A stretch of 64,000 nucleotides of DNA from Burkholderia sp. NRF60-BP8 (GCF_001522585.2 NZ_CP013373.1:930001-994000); one strand, 5' to 3'; positions 32,471-43,051 are shown, numbered from the stretch's first letter. The notes: generated by a model not told the origin, from the sequence alone. Translations and numbers: made by a program.

Positions 32471-33592
32471 TCAGTGAGAGGCGTCGGGCGACGCGAGCCG
32501 CGCGAGGATCCGCAAGTCGTCGCCGATCCGCTCGATACCGTGGAACGACAGTCGGGTGCGCGCATCGAGGCTCGCCGGCGCGGCGAGATCGAACATGCCG
32601 GCCGCGTCGGCGCCCAGCAGGCTCGGCGCCAGATACACCAGCAATTCGTCGACGCACCGTTCGCGCAGCAGCGAACCGTTGAGCTTGTGGCCGGCCTCGA
32701 CGTGCAGCTCGTTGACGCCGCGCGCGCCGAGCGCCGCCAGCATCGCGGGCAGGTCGACCTTGCCGTGCGCGTTCGCGAGCGGCACGATTTCCGCGCCGCG
32801 CGACTTCAGCACGTTCGCGCGGACCTCGCCGGCGGCGTCGAGCCGGCCGCAGAAGATCAGCAGCGGCGCGCCTTCGAGCAGCCGCGCGTCGAGCGGCAGG
32901 TCGAGGCGGCTGTCCACGAGGATGCGTTGCGGCTGACGCGGCGTGTCGATGCCGCGCACGGTCAGCAGCGGATTGTCCTCGCGCACGGTGCCGATGCCGG
33001 TGAGGATCGCGCACGCGCGGGCGCGCCACGCGTGCCCGTCGAGGCGCGCGGCCTCGCCGGTGATCCACTGGCTTTCGCCGGACGGCAGCGCGGTGCGGCC
33101 GTCGAGCGATGCGGCGGTCTTCATCCGCACCCACGGGCGGCCGCGCGTCATCCGTGACACGAAGCCGATGTTCAGCTCGCCGGCCTCGTGCGCGAGCAGC
33201 CCGCAGCGCACGTCGATGCCCGCATCGCGCAGCATCCCGAGGCCGCGGCCCGACACCTGCGGATTCGGGTCTTCCATCGCCGCGACGACCTTCGCGACGC
33301 GCGCGTCGATCAGCGCGTTCGCACACGGCGGCGTGCGGCCGAAATGACTGCACGGTTCGAGCGTCACGTACACGGTCGAGCCCGCGACGTCGTGGCCGCG
33401 CGCACGCGCGTCCTTCAGCGCCTGCACTTCCGCGTGATCCTGGCCGGCCGGCTGCGTGAAGCCTTCGCCGATCACCTCGCCGTGCTTGACGATCACGCAG
33501 CCGACGCGCGGATTCGGCGCGGTCGTGTACATGCCGCGCGCGGCGAGCGCGAGCGCGCGCTGCATGTGGGCGAAATCGGTATCCGAGAACAT
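32471..33592 (-). CDS. ribD: bifunctional riboflavin deaminase/reductase RibD
   Basis: A 373-residue two-domain enzyme. The deaminase zinc site is in GQDHAEVQALKDA and LEPCSHFGRTPPCANALIDA; the reductase domain has RPWVRMKTAASLDGRTALPS, WITGEAARLDGH and LHVEAGHKLNGSLL. It converts the GTP cyclohydrolase II product in two steps. Lies 15 bp after hemL and before ribE in one leftward unit. Confidence 0.95.
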   Translation of the reverse strand: MFSDTDFAHMQRALALAARGMYTTAPNPRVGCVIVKHGEVIGEGFTQPAGQDHAEVQALKDARARGHDVAGSTVYVTLEPCSHFGRTPPCANALIDARVAKVVAAMEDPNPQVSGRGLGMLRDAGIDVRCGLLAHEAGELNIGFVSRMTRGRPWVRMKTAASLDGRTALPSGESQWITGEAARLDGHAWRARACAILTGIGTVREDNPLLTVRGIDTPRQPQRILVDSRLDLPLDARLLEGAPLLIFCGRLDAAGEVRANVLKSRGAEIVPLANAHGKVDLPAMLAALGARGVNELHVEAGHKLNGSLLRERCVDELLVYLAPSLLGADAAGMFDLAAPASLDARTRLSFHGIERIGDDLRILARLASPDASH

Positions 33593-33607
33593 GCGCGCGG
33601 CCCCGGG

Positions 33608-34891
33608 TCAGGCGGCGAGTGCCGCGAACGCGCGGCGCGCGGCCGCGAGCGTCGCGTCGATCACCGTGTCGTCGTGGGTGCTCGACACGAAACCCGCCTC
33701 GTAGGCCGACGGCGCGAAGTACACGCCCTCGTCGAGCATCAGGTGGAAGAAGCGGTTGAAGCGCTCGGTGTCGCTCTTCGTGACTTCCGCGAAGCTGCCC
33801 GGCACGCGCTCGGCGAAGTACAGGCCGAACATCGCGCCGATCGAGTCGGCCGCGAACGGCACGCCGGCCGCGCGCGCTTCGGCCGCGAGGCCGTCGGCGA
33901 GCCGCTTCGTCTGCGCGGTGAGCGCGTCGTAGAAGCCCGGCGCCTGGATCAGCTGCAGCGTCTTCAGGCCCGCGGCGACCGCGATCGGGTTGCCCGACAG
34001 CGTGCCGGCCTGGTAGACGCCGCCGAGCGGCGCGAGGTGGGCCATGATGTCGCGGCGGCCGCCGAACGCGGCGGCCGGCATCCCGCCGCCGATCACCTTG
34101 CCGAGGCAGGTGAGGTCGGCCGCGATCCCGTAGTGCGCCTGCGCGCCGCCGAGCGCGACGCGGAACCCGCACATCACCTCGTCGAAGATCAGCACGGCGC
34201 CGTGCTTCGTGCACAGCGCGCGCAGCGCGTTCAGGAATTCGGGCGTGCCGCGCACGAGGTTCATGTTGCCGGCCACCGGCTCGACGATCACCGCGGCGAT
34301 TTCGTCGCCGAACGCGCCGAAGGCTTCCTCGAGCGCGGCGACGTTGTTGTATTCGAGGACGGTCGTGTGCTTCGCGATGTCGGCGGGCACACCAGCCGAC
34401 GTCGGATTGCCGAACGTCAGCAGGCCCGAGCCGGCCTTGACCAGCAGACTGTCCGCGTGGCCGTGGTAGCAGCCCTCGAACTTCACGATGCGGCTGCGGC
34501 CCGTGAAACCGCGCGCGAGACGCAGCGCGCTCATCGTGGCCTCGGTGCCGCTCGACACCATCCGCACCTGCTCGATCGACGGCACGAGCTTGCAGATTTC
34601 CTCGGCGATCTCGATCTCGGCTTCGGTCGGCGCGCCGAACGAGAAGCCGTCGGCGAGCACGTTCTGCACGGCCGACAGCACTTCCGGATGGACATGGCCG
34701 ACGATCATCGGGCCCCACGAACCGATGTAGTCGATGTACTGCTTGCCGTCGGCATCCCAGAAATACGGGCCTTGCGCGCGCGCGACGAAGCGCGGCGTGC
34801 CACCGACCGAACGGAACGCGCGTACCGGCGAGTTGACGCCGCCCGGAATGGTCTTCTGGGCGCGTTCGAAGAGGATCTGATTGTTGGACAT
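33608..34891 (-). CDS. hemL: glutamate-1-semialdehyde 2,1-aminomutase
   Basis: A 427-residue PLP enzyme of the C5 haem pathway. [56 protein letters not shown] and the lysine in [18 protein letters not shown] are diagnostic. It turns glutamate-1-semialdehyde into 5-aminolevulinate. It heads the leftward hemL-ribD-ribE cluster. The start at 34891 gives the family length. Confidence 0.96.
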   Translation of the reverse strand: MSNNQILFERAQKTIPGGVNSPVRAFRSVGGTPRFVARAQGPYFWDADGKQYIDYIGSWGPMIVGHVHPEVLSAVQNVLADGFSFGAPTEAEIEIAEEICKLVPSIEQVRMVSSGTEATMSALRLARGFTGRSRIVKFEGCYHGHADSLLVKAGSGLLTFGNPTSAGVPADIAKHTTVLEYNNVAALEEAFGAFGDEIAAVIVEPVAGNMNLVRGTPEFLNALRALCTKHGAVLIFDEVMCGFRVALGGAQAHYGIAADLTCLGKVIGGGMPAAAFGGRRDIMAHLAPLGGVYQAGTLSGNPIAVAAGLKTLQLIQAPGFYDALTAQTKRLADGLAAEARAAGVPFAADSIGAMFGLYFAERVPGSFAEVTKSDTERFNRFFHLMLDEGVYFAPSAYEAGFVSSTHDDTVIDATLAAARRAFAALAA

Positions 34892-35070
34892 GAGCGAAAC
34901 CTGCGAGAGAACGGCGCGGGGGCCTGTGCACGGGCCGCGGCGCCTGGGCGGAACGATCGTCCGATTGTACCGGAGACGCGCGAGGCAGGCCCGCCGCCGG
35001 TCCGCGGCCTTTCGGCGCGCAGGGGATTGCCGGGCCGGGTAATGCAGGCCTGATTCGACCCGGTTTCCGG

Positions 35071-35523
35071 TCACCGTGGCGGCTTGCGCTTGCCGGTCAG
35101 CTCGGCCCAGCGCTTTTCGAGTGGGCCTTCGACCATCGGCTTGATCGACGTGCCGGAGCTCTGCGCATCCCAGGTCTGCACCGAATACGGATGGACGCGC
35201 AGCGCGTCGCGCGCAATCACGACGTCCTGATGCGCGTCGACGAGCCAGTCGTACACGAAGTCGATGCACAGCCGGTAACCGCGCCTGGTCGCCGGATCGG
35301 GCACCTCGTAAGGTGCGCGTGTCACGTAGCCGGAGCCGAACACGCCCTTGGGCGCCTGCGCGACGCGGTGCAGGAATACGCGGTCGCCCGGCAGGATGCC
35401 GCGCGCGAAGCCGCAGCCCCATACGTCATGCACGGCCTCGCCGGCCTTCACGCGCGCGGCGACGTCGGGCAGTTCGGGCCATGGCCATTTCTTGGGGCTC
35501 CAGATCAGCAGGAAAGCGGTCAT
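35071..35523 (-). CDS. PUA/EVE-like fold protein of unknown function
   Basis: A 150-residue protein. [20 protein letters not shown], then [20 protein letters not shown] and [13 protein letters not shown] resemble EVE/PUA-like domains, which bind modified bases in RNA or DNA. The C-terminal part ([20 protein letters not shown] and later [17 protein letters not shown]) is not recognised. It is an isolated gene with backbone composition. Assignment is by pattern only. Confidence 0.55.
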   Translation of the reverse strand: MTAFLLIWSPKKWPWPELPDVAARVKAGEAVHDVWGCGFARGILPGDRVFLHRVAQAPKGVFGSGYVTRAPYEVPDPATRRGYRLCIDFVYDWLVDAHQDVVIARDALRVHPYSVQTWDAQSSGTSIKPMVEGPLEKRWAELTGKRKPPR

Positions 35524-35771
35524 CGGGTCGGTCGTACGTCGAATGGATCGGACAAGTGCGGCGGGCAGCCGCAAGCTTAATCGAATCCGCCGGCGTGCTC
35601 GTGGGTATGCGCGACGCGCGTGGGCGGTTCCCCGGCCGCCGCCGCGCGGTCCGAGGCACGCAAAAAAGTTGCGCGTACAATCATGGGCCTGAACGCGCCG
35701 CTTGCGGTGCGGCTTCCCGTCTTCACCGTCACGCGCGCCCCGATGCGCGCGGACTCCCATTCCGGATACCC

Positions 35772-36989
35772 ATGTCCCACGTCGTCCGGCGCCGGCCCGA
35801 TGCCCGGCTGATCCTGTTGCTCGGCGCGCTCGCTGCCTGCGGGCCGATCGCCACCGACATGTACCTGCCGAGCCTGCCGTCGATCGCCGCCGGCTTTTCG
35901 GTCAGCCCCGGCGCCGCGCAGCGCACGCTGACCAGCTTCATGGCCGGCTTCTCGATCGGCATGCTGCTGTACGGCCCGCTGTCCGACACGTGGGGCCGCC
36001 GGCCCGTGCTGCTCGGCGGGATCGCGCTGTTCACGCTCGCGAGCGTCGGCTGCTTCGTGTCGGGCTCGATCGACATGCTGATCGTCGTGCGCTTCCTGCA
36101 GGCGCTCGGCGCCGGCGCCGCGTCGGTGCTCGCGCGTGCGATCGCACGCGACGCGCACGAGCCGAGCGACGCGGCGAAGGTGCTGTCGATGGTCGCGATC
36201 GTCACCGCGGTCGGGCCGCTGCTCGCGCCGCTGATCGGCGGCCAGATCCTGCGCTTCGCCGGCTGGCGTGGCGTGTTCGTCGTGCTGGCCGTGTTCGGCG
36301 CGATCTGCGCGACGACCGCGTATCTGCGGGTGCCCGAAACCTGGCCGAAGGAGCGGCGCAAGAGTGCGGCCGTGCTCGCGTCATTCGCATCGTACGGGCG
36401 CATCCTGTCCGACCCGGTCGCATGGGGGCACATGCTGTGCGGCGGGATGGCGTTCGCGTCGATGTTCTCGTACATCACCGCGACGCCGTTCGTGTACATC
36501 GAGTATTTCCACGTGTCGCCGCAGCACTACGGGCTGCTGTTCGGCCTGAACGTCGTCGGGATCATGATCGGCAACTTCGCGAACACGCGCCTCGTCGGCC
36601 GCGTCGGTTCGCTGCGCATCATCGCGGCCGCGTCGCTCGTGAGCTGCGTCGCGTCGCTCGCGGTCGCGCTCGTCGCGCTGACGGGGTGGGGCGGGCTGTG
36701 GTCGATCGTCGTGTGTCTGTTCTTCGTCGTCGGCGTGGTCGGGATCCTGTCCGCGAACTGCACGACCGACCTCATGCACCGCTATCCGCACAACGCGGGC
36801 GCGTCGGCGGCCGTGTTCGGCGCGATGCAGCTCGCGCTCGGCGCGCTGGCGAGCGTGGCGATCGGCGTACTCGCGGACGGCACGCCGTTCGCGATGGGCG
36901 TGACGATCGGCGTGTCGGGCCTGCTGTGTTTCGCCGGGCGCTACCTCGTGCTGCGCTGGCACGGCCGGCCGGTGAAAGCGGGCGCCTGA
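35772..36989 (+). CDS. Bcr/CflA-family drug efflux MFS transporter
   Basis: A 405-residue, 12-helix major facilitator of the drug:H+ antiporter-1 group. AACGPIATDMYLPSLPSIAA is the family's helix-1 hallmark, GPLSDTWGRRPVLLGGIALF is motif A, and FLQALGAGAASVLARAIARD and VGPLLAPLIGGQIL follow. It would export antibiotics such as bicyclomycin or other small molecules. The start at 35772 matches the family; the frame is open upstream without support. A terminator follows. Confidence 0.85.
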   Translation: MSHVVRRRPDARLILLLGALAACGPIATDMYLPSLPSIAAGFSVSPGAAQRTLTSFMAGFSIGMLLYGPLSDTWGRRPVLLGGIALFTLASVGCFVSGSIDMLIVVRFLQALGAGAASVLARAIARDAHEPSDAAKVLSMVAIVTAVGPLLAPLIGGQILRFAGWRGVFVVLAVFGAICATTAYLRVPETWPKERRKSAAVLASFASYGRILSDPVAWGHMLCGGMAFASMFSYITATPFVYIEYFHVSPQHYGLLFGLNVVGIMIGNFANTRLVGRVGSLRIIAAASLVSCVASLAVALVALTGWGGLWSIVVCLFFVVGVVGILSANCTTDLMHRYPHNAGASAAVFGAMQLALGALASVAIGVLADGTPFAMGVTIGVSGLLCFAGRYLVLRWHGRPVKAGA

Positions 36990-37020
36990 GCCGCCCCGCC
37001 AGCCGGGCCGCGCAATGAAG

Positions 37021-37055
37021 AACGCCACCGCGCGCGATGCGCCGGTGGCGTTTTT
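37021..37055 (+). terminator. intrinsic terminator
   Basis: AACGCCACCG (37021-37030) pairs with CGGTGGCGTT (37043-37052), followed by five T in total. It lies 31 bases after the efflux gene and before the convergent glk. Confidence 0.8.
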
Positions 37056-37093
37056 CATCGGGACGCGGGCAGCGGCGCTCGCCGCGCCGCGCG

Positions 37094-39022
37094 TCAGTCC
37101 CGCGCGACGTCCTTCGCCGCCGGCGACGCGCCGTGGCTCAGCCAGTCGAGCACGTCGGCCGTTTCGTCGTCGGCGGCGCGCGCCTTCGCCTGCGCGACGG
37201 CCTCGGGCAGCTCGCCGTTGGTCGACGCGCGACGGATCGCGACGCCGACCGCGAGGATGTCGATCATCAGCAGATGCAGAATCCGCGAGATCATCGACAA
37301 CTGCGATTCGCGCATCTCGATGTGGTCGGTCTCGAGCGCGACGGTCGCGCGCTTCGCGAGCGGCGTGTTGCTCGACGTGATCGCGATCACCTTCGCGCCG
37401 GCCTGCATCGCGACGTCGAGCACGCGCAGCAGCTCGGGCGCGCGCCCCGACTTCGACACCGCGACGATCACGTCGCCCTTGCCGAGCAGCGCGGCCGACG
37501 CGGCCTGCATGTACAAATCGCCGTACGCGATCGTCGGAATCCCGAAGCGGAAGAACTTGTAGTGCGCGTCCTGCGCGACGATGTTCGAATTGCCGAGCCC
37601 GTAGAACTCGATGCGCCGCGCGCCGTTCAGGATCTCGATCGCGTTTTCGACGTGCTCGAAATTCAGGTGCTCGCGCAGTTGCAGGATCGCGGACACCGTG
37701 TTGTCGAGCACCTTCGCGCCGAAATCGGTGGCCGTGTCGCCGAGATGCACCTGGCTGTGGCTCATCGGAATCGTGCCGGTGAGACCGGTCGCGAGCTTCA
37801 GCTTGAAGTCCGACAGGCCCTGGCAGCCGAGCGAGCGGCAGAAGCGGATCACCGTCGGCTGGCTCACGTCGGCCTTGCGCGCGATGTCGACGATCGGATC
37901 GTTGATGATCGAGCGCGGATGGTTCAGCGCGAGATCGGCGACGCGGCGTTCGGCCGGCGTCAGCGCGTCGCGCATCTGGCGGATCCGCTCGAACACGGCA
38001 GACGACGCGCCGCCGGAACGATTCGACAACTGCTCCGCGAGAATCGCCGACACGCCGAGGAACGCCGGGTATTCGGCGGTGATCAGGTAGGTCGGGATGT
38101 TCTCGAGATAGTGCGCGAAGCGGCCCTTCGCCTCGAAGCGCGCCCGGAACGACGAGCGCGTGAACAGCTCGCCGAGCTTCAGCGCGACACCGCCGCCGAT
38201 ATAGACGCCGCCGAGCGCGCCGAGCGTCAGCGCGACGCTGCCGGCGAACGAGCCGAGAATCCCGCAGAAGCATTCGACCGTCTCGAGCGCGAGCGCGTCG
38301 CCCGCATGCGCGCGCTCGACGATCTCGACCGTATCGACGGACGCGGCGACGCGCTTCTTGTCGCGCGCGGCGAGCGCCCGGTAGATGATCTCCATGCCGG
38401 GGCCCGCGCACACGCGTTCGAACGATACGTGCGGAAATTTCTTGCGCGCGTATTGCAGCACCAGATCCTCGCGCTCGTCCTGCGGCGCGAACGACGCATG
38501 ACCGCCTTCGCTGCCGAGCGCGATCCAGCGGTCGTCCGCCGGAATCAGGCCCGACACGCCGAGTCCGGTGCCGGGCCCGAGCAGCCCGATCACGCTGTTC
38601 TGGCGGCGCGTGCCGCCGCCGATCTGTACGCGCTGCGCATCGGTCAGGCCGGGCAGCGCCATCGCGAGCGCGGTGAAGTCGTTGACGACCAGCAGCGTGT
38701 CGAAGCCGAGCGCGCGGCGCGTCGCCTCGATCGAGAAGCGCCAGTCGTGATTGGTCATCGTGACCTGATCGCCGTCGACCGGGTTCGCGATCGCGATCGC
38801 CGCGTGGTTCACGCGGCTGATCTTCACGTCCTTCAGATACTTGCGGATCGCGTCGGTGATCGTCGGATAGTCGGCGCCGGGATACACGCGGATCTGCGTG
38901 ATCTCGCCCGGGCCGGTTTCCAGCGCGAAGCGCGCGTTGGTGCCGCCGACGTCCGCGAGCAGGCGCGGGCCGTCGGCATGCTGACCCGCGACGACCGCCT
39001 TACTTTGCGCACCAGTAGACAT
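37094..39022 (-). CDS. glk: bifunctional glucokinase / RpiR-family regulator
   Basis: A 642-residue fusion. The first ~330 residues are glucokinase: [65 protein letters not shown]. From about 370 an RpiR/HexR-type HTH ([40 protein letters not shown]) and then a SIS domain ([40 protein letters not shown]) follow. It would phosphorylate glucose and also repress sugar genes in response to a phosphosugar. The start at 39022 overlaps the end of pgl by 23 bp. A palindrome fitting such regulators lies at 41305-41323. This fusion is known in Burkholderia. Confidence 0.93.
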   Translation of the reverse strand: MSTGAQSKAVVAGQHADGPRLLADVGGTNARFALETGPGEITQIRVYPGADYPTITDAIRKYLKDVKISRVNHAAIAIANPVDGDQVTMTNHDWRFSIEATRRALGFDTLLVVNDFTALAMALPGLTDAQRVQIGGGTRRQNSVIGLLGPGTGLGVSGLIPADDRWIALGSEGGHASFAPQDEREDLVLQYARKKFPHVSFERVCAGPGMEIIYRALAARDKKRVAASVDTVEIVERAHAGDALALETVECFCGILGSFAGSVALTLGALGGVYIGGGVALKLGELFTRSSFRARFEAKGRFAHYLENIPTYLITAEYPAFLGVSAILAEQLSNRSGGASSAVFERIRQMRDALTPAERRVADLALNHPRSIINDPIVDIARKADVSQPTVIRFCRSLGCQGLSDFKLKLATGLTGTIPMSHSQVHLGDTATDFGAKVLDNTVSAILQLREHLNFEHVENAIEILNGARRIEFYGLGNSNIVAQDAHYKFFRFGIPTIAYGDLYMQAASAALLGKGDVIVAVSKSGRAPELLRVLDVAMQAGAKVIAITSSNTPLAKRATVALETDHIEMRESQLSMISRILHLLMIDILAVGVAIRRASTNGELPEAVAQAKARAADDETADVLDWLSHGASPAAKDVARD

Positions 39023-39680
39023 CGAGCTGGGTCCCCTTGTCGTTGGCCAGTTGGGAAATCGCGTTCTTCTGCAGCGACGCGGCCGCGGCGTCGAGCACGT
39101 CGCGCTTGCGGGCACCCGCGATCAGCAGGAACAGCCGCTCGACGCGCTTGAGCGCATCGAGCGAATAGCTCACGCGTGCATGGGGCGCCGCGCCCGGATG
39201 CACGGCGACGAAACGCTCGGGCGTCGTGATCGCGTGGTCCCATTCGGGCGCGTCGGCGAAGATCGACGCGGTGTGGCCGTCCTCGCCCATGCCGAGCACC
39301 GCGACGCTCGGCACGCGGTAATCGGCGTTCGCGTTGAGCGCGGCGACCCGTGCGTCGAGCGTGGTGCGCGTGTCGACGAGCGGCAGAAAGCGGGCAGGGG
39401 CCGCCGCGTGCTGCAGCAGCGTGTCGCGCACGAGTTGCGCATTGCTCGCCGCGTCGTCGTCCGGCACCCAGCGGTCGTCGACCAGCGTGACGTCGACGCC
39501 GGCCCAGTCGAGCGCCGCATGCGACAGCGTGTGCAGGAACGGGCGCGGGCTGGTGCCGCCGGACACCGCGAGCGTCGGGCGCGCGGGGCCGGCGAGCGCC
39601 GCGCGCAGCGCGTCGCCGACGGCGCGCGCGAGCGCTTCGCTTTGCGCTTCCTGGGTGTCGAAAGCGTGGATCTCGATCAC
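39000..39680 (-). CDS. pgl: 6-phosphogluconolactonase
   Basis: A 226-residue DevB-type lactonase. [36 protein letters not shown] and [20 protein letters not shown] are diagnostic. It hydrolyses the Zwf product to 6-phosphogluconate. Its 3' end overlaps the glk start, so the two are translationally linked; zwf is 88 bp upstream. Confidence 0.93.
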   Translation of the reverse strand: MIEIHAFDTQEAQSEALARAVGDALRAALAGPARPTLAVSGGTSPRPFLHTLSHAALDWAGVDVTLVDDRWVPDDDAASNAQLVRDTLLQHAAAPARFLPLVDTRTTLDARVAALNANADYRVPSVAVLGMGEDGHTASIFADAPEWDHAITTPERFVAVHPGAAPHARVSYSLDALKRVERLFLLIAGARKRDVLDAAAASLQKNAISQLANDKGTQLDVYWCAK

Positions 39681-39730
39681 ATCTCCTCCGGACTGCTTTG
39701 TCTGTTTAAATCGTACGAATCGTGAAGCGT

Positions 39731-39760
39731 GTTGCCGCGTACGGTGGCGTACGCGGCAAC
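39731..39760. repeat. perfect 13-bp hairpin between zwf and pgl
   Basis: GTTGCCGCGTACG (39731-39743) and CGTACGCGGCAAC (39748-39760) form a perfect stem with a 4-base loop. It starts 8 bases after the zwf stop on the minus strand and is not followed by a T-run. It probably stabilises the zwf mRNA or lowers read-through to pgl-glk. Confidence 0.75.
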
Positions 39761-39768
39761 GGGTTGCA

Positions 39769-41238
39769 TCAGTTTTCTTCTTCGAGCCAGCAGGTGTCGT
39801 GCTGCGCGAGCATCGCGCTCGACGCGGCCGGCCCCCACGTGCCCGCCGCGTACGGCTTCGGCGGCTTCAGCGTGCGTGCCCATTCGTTCAGGATCGGCTC
39901 GACCCACTGCCATGCGGCTTCCTGTTCGTCGCGACGCACGAACAGGGCGAGCCGGCCGTTGATCACGTCGAGCAGCAGGCGCTGGTACGCCTCCATCTGC
40001 CCTTCCTTGAAGAACTGGTCGAACGCGAGGTCGAGGTGCACGCTCGCGAGATTCATCCCTTCGCCCGGCTGCTTCGCGAGGCAGTACAGGCGGATCGTCT
40101 CGTTCGGCTGCAGCCGGATCACGAGACGGTTCGCACCGGGGCGCAGCGCGGAGGCCCCGAGCGCCGAGTGCGGCACCGGGCGGAAGTTGACGACGATCTC
40201 CGCGACGCGGTCGGCCAGACGCTTGCCGGTGCGCAGGAAGAACGGCACGCCGGCCCAGCGCCAGTTCTCGATCTCGACCTTCAGCGCGACGAAGGTTTCG
40301 GTCTGGCTGTCGGGCTTCACGCCCGGCTCGGTCGCGTAGGCCGGCACCTGCACGCCCTTGATCACGCCCGCATGATACTGGCCGCGCACCGCGACCTTGC
40401 CGATGTCGCGCGGATCGACCGGCTTCAGCGCACGCAGCACGCGCAGCTTCTCGTCGCGCACGGAGTCGGAATCCATCGAGTGCGGCGGCTCCATCGCGAC
40501 GATCGACAGCAACTGCAGCAGGTGGTTCTGCACCATGTCGCGCAGCGCGCCCGTATTGTCGTAGAAATCGCCGCGCGCCTCGACGCCGAGCTCCTCGGCG
40601 ATCGTGATCTGGATGCTCTCGACCCATTCGCGGCGCCACAGCGGCTCGAACAGCGCATTGCCGAAGCGCAGCGCGAGCAGGTTCTGTACCGGCTCCTTGC
40701 CGAGATAGTGGTCGATCCGGTAAATCTGGCCTTCCGCGAAGATTTCGCCGACCGCGTCGTTGATCGCGTTCGACGACTTCAGGTCGTAGCCGAGCGGCTT
40801 CTCGAGCACGATGCGCGAGCCTTCGTTCAGGCCGACCGACGCGAGCGCCTTGCAGATCGGCACGAACAGCGACGGGCCCGTCGCGAGGTAGAACACGCGA
40901 ATGCCGGGCAGATGCGCGATCGCGTCGCGCAGCACGCCGTAGTCCTCCGCGCGGCCGAGGTCGAGGTTCACGTATTCGATGCGCTCGAGGAAGGACTTCC
41001 AGGCGCTTTCGTCGAATGCGCCGCCGGCTGCCTTCGCCGCATGCGGTTTCACGTGCGTGTCGACCCACTCGAGATAGTGGGCCCGGTCCGATTCGTGTCG
41101 CGCGACGGCGATGATCCGGCCGCCTTCCGCGAGCATGTTGCCGCGGTGCGCTTCGAACAGCGCGGGCAGGATCTTGCGCATCGACAGGTCGCCGGTGCCG
41201 CCGAAAAGTACGAAGGTAAAGCTGGAATCGGTATGCAT
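39769..41238 (-). CDS. zwf: glucose-6-phosphate 1-dehydrogenase
   Basis: A 489-residue enzyme. FTFVLFGGTGDLSMRKILPA is the NADP-binding start, RIDHYLGKEPVQNLLALRF is the active-site signature, and later FFLRTGKRLADRVAEIVVNF and WVEPILNEW fit. It oxidises glucose-6-phosphate. It begins the leftward zwf-pgl-glk unit; the start at 41238 is chosen for family length. Its promoter region is shared with the divergent sugar transporter and contains the 19-bp palindrome. Confidence 0.95.
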   Translation of the reverse strand: MHTDSSFTFVLFGGTGDLSMRKILPALFEAHRGNMLAEGGRIIAVARHESDRAHYLEWVDTHVKPHAAKAAGGAFDESAWKSFLERIEYVNLDLGRAEDYGVLRDAIAHLPGIRVFYLATGPSLFVPICKALASVGLNEGSRIVLEKPLGYDLKSSNAINDAVGEIFAEGQIYRIDHYLGKEPVQNLLALRFGNALFEPLWRREWVESIQITIAEELGVEARGDFYDNTGALRDMVQNHLLQLLSIVAMEPPHSMDSDSVRDEKLRVLRALKPVDPRDIGKVAVRGQYHAGVIKGVQVPAYATEPGVKPDSQTETFVALKVEIENWRWAGVPFFLRTGKRLADRVAEIVVNFRPVPHSALGASALRPGANRLVIRLQPNETIRLYCLAKQPGEGMNLASVHLDLAFDQFFKEGQMEAYQRLLLDVINGRLALFVRRDEQEAAWQWVEPILNEWARTLKPPKPYAAGTWGPAASSAMLAQHDTCWLEEEN

Positions 41239-41294
41239 GTGTCTCCGCCGTGTTGGGGTGCTCGGAAGCGATCCGTAGTGCGATAAAAATATTT

Positions 41295-41323
41295 TTGACA
41301 CTGAATTGTAGTTTAACTACAAT
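41295..41323 (+). promoter_or_regulatory. consensus promoter overlapped by RpiR/HexR-like palindrome
   Basis: TTGACA (41295-41300) and TACAAT (41318-41323) are 17 bases apart, an almost perfect sigma-70 promoter reading toward the sugar ABC operon. A 19-bp perfect palindrome, ATTGTAGTTTAACTACAAT (41305-41323), covers the spacer and -10 box. It resembles HexR-type sites (TGTArTT-x-AAyTACA). A bound regulator would block this promoter and, being between divergent genes, could also affect zwf. Confidence 0.75.
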
Positions 41324-41665
41324 CCGCCGCAAGGGGTAGCACCTGGGTGAAGAAAAAAAGAAGTGCGGTCGATGAGCTGCGCGAGCTTCGCTTCCGGGAA
41401 CGCCTTGTGCCGAATGTTATCGGACATTGACGGAGCGCATCGTCCGCGCGCCGTCGAGCCCCGGGCTCGTGCCGCATCGCGGCGGGCCAGAAACACAAAG
41501 AGGAGACACGCCGTTGAATCTCGATTCACGCTTTCTGTAAGAGCCCGGCCGGTCATCGGCCCGTACGCTGCAGGCGTCCCGCGGCTCGATTTCCCCGTCG
41601 TTATCAAGAAGCCGGTTCCCGGTCAGGGAACTTCACGAGTTGATTCAGTCTGGAGGAGATAAGTA
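41324..41665. other. long leader of the sugar ABC operon
   Basis: About 340 bp between the promoter and the binding-protein gene, all of which would be transcribed. Short frames exist but none is convincing. It has no recognised riboswitch. TCTGGAGGAGATAAGTA just before ATG 41666 is a strong ribosome site. Confidence 0.5.
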
Positions 41666-42913
41666 ATGAAAGTTCGCTCGATCATGGGCGCGCTCTGCGC
41701 CGCAGGCCTGATGGCTGGCGCCGTGGCGGCGCAGGCAGCCGAAAACGTAACCGTGCTGCACTGGTGGACCTCGGGCGGCGAGTCGAAGGCCGTCGGCGTG
41801 CTGAAGGACGACCTGCAGAAGCAGGGCTACGTGTGGAAGGACTTCGCGGTCGCGGGCGGCGCCGGCGCCGCGGCGATGACCGCGCTGAAGACCAAGGTGA
41901 TCAGCGGCGACTCCCCGTCGGCCGCGCAGATCAAGGGCCCGCTGATCCAGGACTGGGCCGACCAGGGCGTGCTCGTCAACATCGATTCGGCCGCCGGCGA
42001 CTGGAAGCAGAACCTGCCGCCGGAAATCGACAAGATCATCAAGTACAAGGGTCACACCGTCGCCGCGCCGTTCTCGGTGCACCGCGTCAACTGGCTCTAC
42101 ATCAACAAGGCCGCGCTCGACAAGGTCGGCGCGAAGGTGCCGACCACCTGGCCCGAATTCTTCGCGGTGGCCGACAAGCTGAAGGCCGCGGGCATCCAGC
42201 CGATCGCGATGGGCGGCCAGCCGTGGCAGGACCTGACGCTGTGGGAAGACGTCGTGCTGTCGCAGGGCCCGGCGTTCTACAAGAAGGCGCTGGTCGATCT
42301 CGACCAAGCGACGCTGACGTCGCCGCAGATGCTGTCGGTGTTCGACACGGTGCGCAAGATCCAGGGCTACTTCGATACCGGCCGTAACGGCCGCGACTGG
42401 AACCTCGCGACCGCGATGGTCATCAACGGCAAGGCCGGCATGCAGTTCATGGGCGACTGGGCGAAGGGCGAGTTCGAGAACGCCGGCAAGAAGGCGGGCA
42501 AGGACTATATCTGCGCGCCGGTGCCGGGCACCGCGAATTCGTACACGTTCAACGTCGATTCGTTCGTGTTCTTCCAGCAGAAGGGCGAGAAGAACGCGAC
42601 GCCGGGCCAGCTCGCGCTCGCGAAGACGATCATGACGCCGGACTTCCAGGAGCAGTTCAGCCTGCTGAAGGGCTCGGTGCCGGTGCGTCTCGGCGTGAAG
42701 ATGGACAAGTTCGACGACTGCGCGAAGAAGTCGTATGCCGACGAGCAGACCGCGATCAAGTCGGGCGGTTTCGTCCCGTCGCTCGCGCACGGCATGGCGC
42801 AAGGCGACGCGACCGCCGGCGCGATCACCGACGTCGTGACGAAGTTCATGAACTCGCAGCAGGATTCGAAGAGCGCGGTCGCCGCGCTCGCGAAGGCCGC
42901 GAAGGTCAAGTAA
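41666..42913 (+). CDS. gtsA: sugar ABC transporter, periplasmic binding protein
   Basis: A 415-residue solute-binding protein. The signal peptide KVRSIMGALCAAGLMAGAVA ends AQA. VTVLHWWTSGGESKAVGVLK, LIQDWADQGVLVNID, INGKAGMQFMGDWAKGEFE and NSYTFNVDSFVFFQQKGEKN fit the glucose/mannose-type family 1 proteins (GtsA). It leads a four-gene operon next to zwf-pgl-glk, supporting glucose as substrate. A hairpin terminator follows and may raise its level over the permeases. Confidence 0.88.
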   Translation: MKVRSIMGALCAAGLMAGAVAAQAAENVTVLHWWTSGGESKAVGVLKDDLQKQGYVWKDFAVAGGAGAAAMTALKTKVISGDSPSAAQIKGPLIQDWADQGVLVNIDSAAGDWKQNLPPEIDKIIKYKGHTVAAPFSVHRVNWLYINKAALDKVGAKVPTTWPEFFAVADKLKAAGIQPIAMGGQPWQDLTLWEDVVLSQGPAFYKKALVDLDQATLTSPQMLSVFDTVRKIQGYFDTGRNGRDWNLATAMVINGKAGMQFMGDWAKGEFENAGKKAGKDYICAPVPGTANSYTFNVDSFVFFQQKGEKNATPGQLALAKTIMTPDFQEQFSLLKGSVPVRLGVKMDKFDDCAKKSYADEQTAIKSGGFVPSLAHGMAQGDATAGAITDVVTKFMNSQQDSKSAVAALAKAAKVK

Positions 42914-42924
42914 CGCGCGCCAGG

Positions 42925-42961
42925 CGCCCGGCCGGAAACGCTTCATCGGCCGGGCGTTTTT
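42925..42961 (+). terminator. intercistronic terminator/attenuator
   Basis: CGCCCGGCC (42925-42933) pairs with GGCCGGGCG (42948-42956), followed by five T. It sits between the binding-protein gene and the first permease, a usual place for partial termination that makes the binding protein more abundant. Confidence 0.75.
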
Positions 42962-43051
42962 GCATGTGCAGCAAACGGGCTCGCCCGCGGGCTCGTGCCG
43001 TACCCGGCGCCGGCCCGGCCTGCGCCGCCCTCGTTCCAGGAGTCGAATCAA

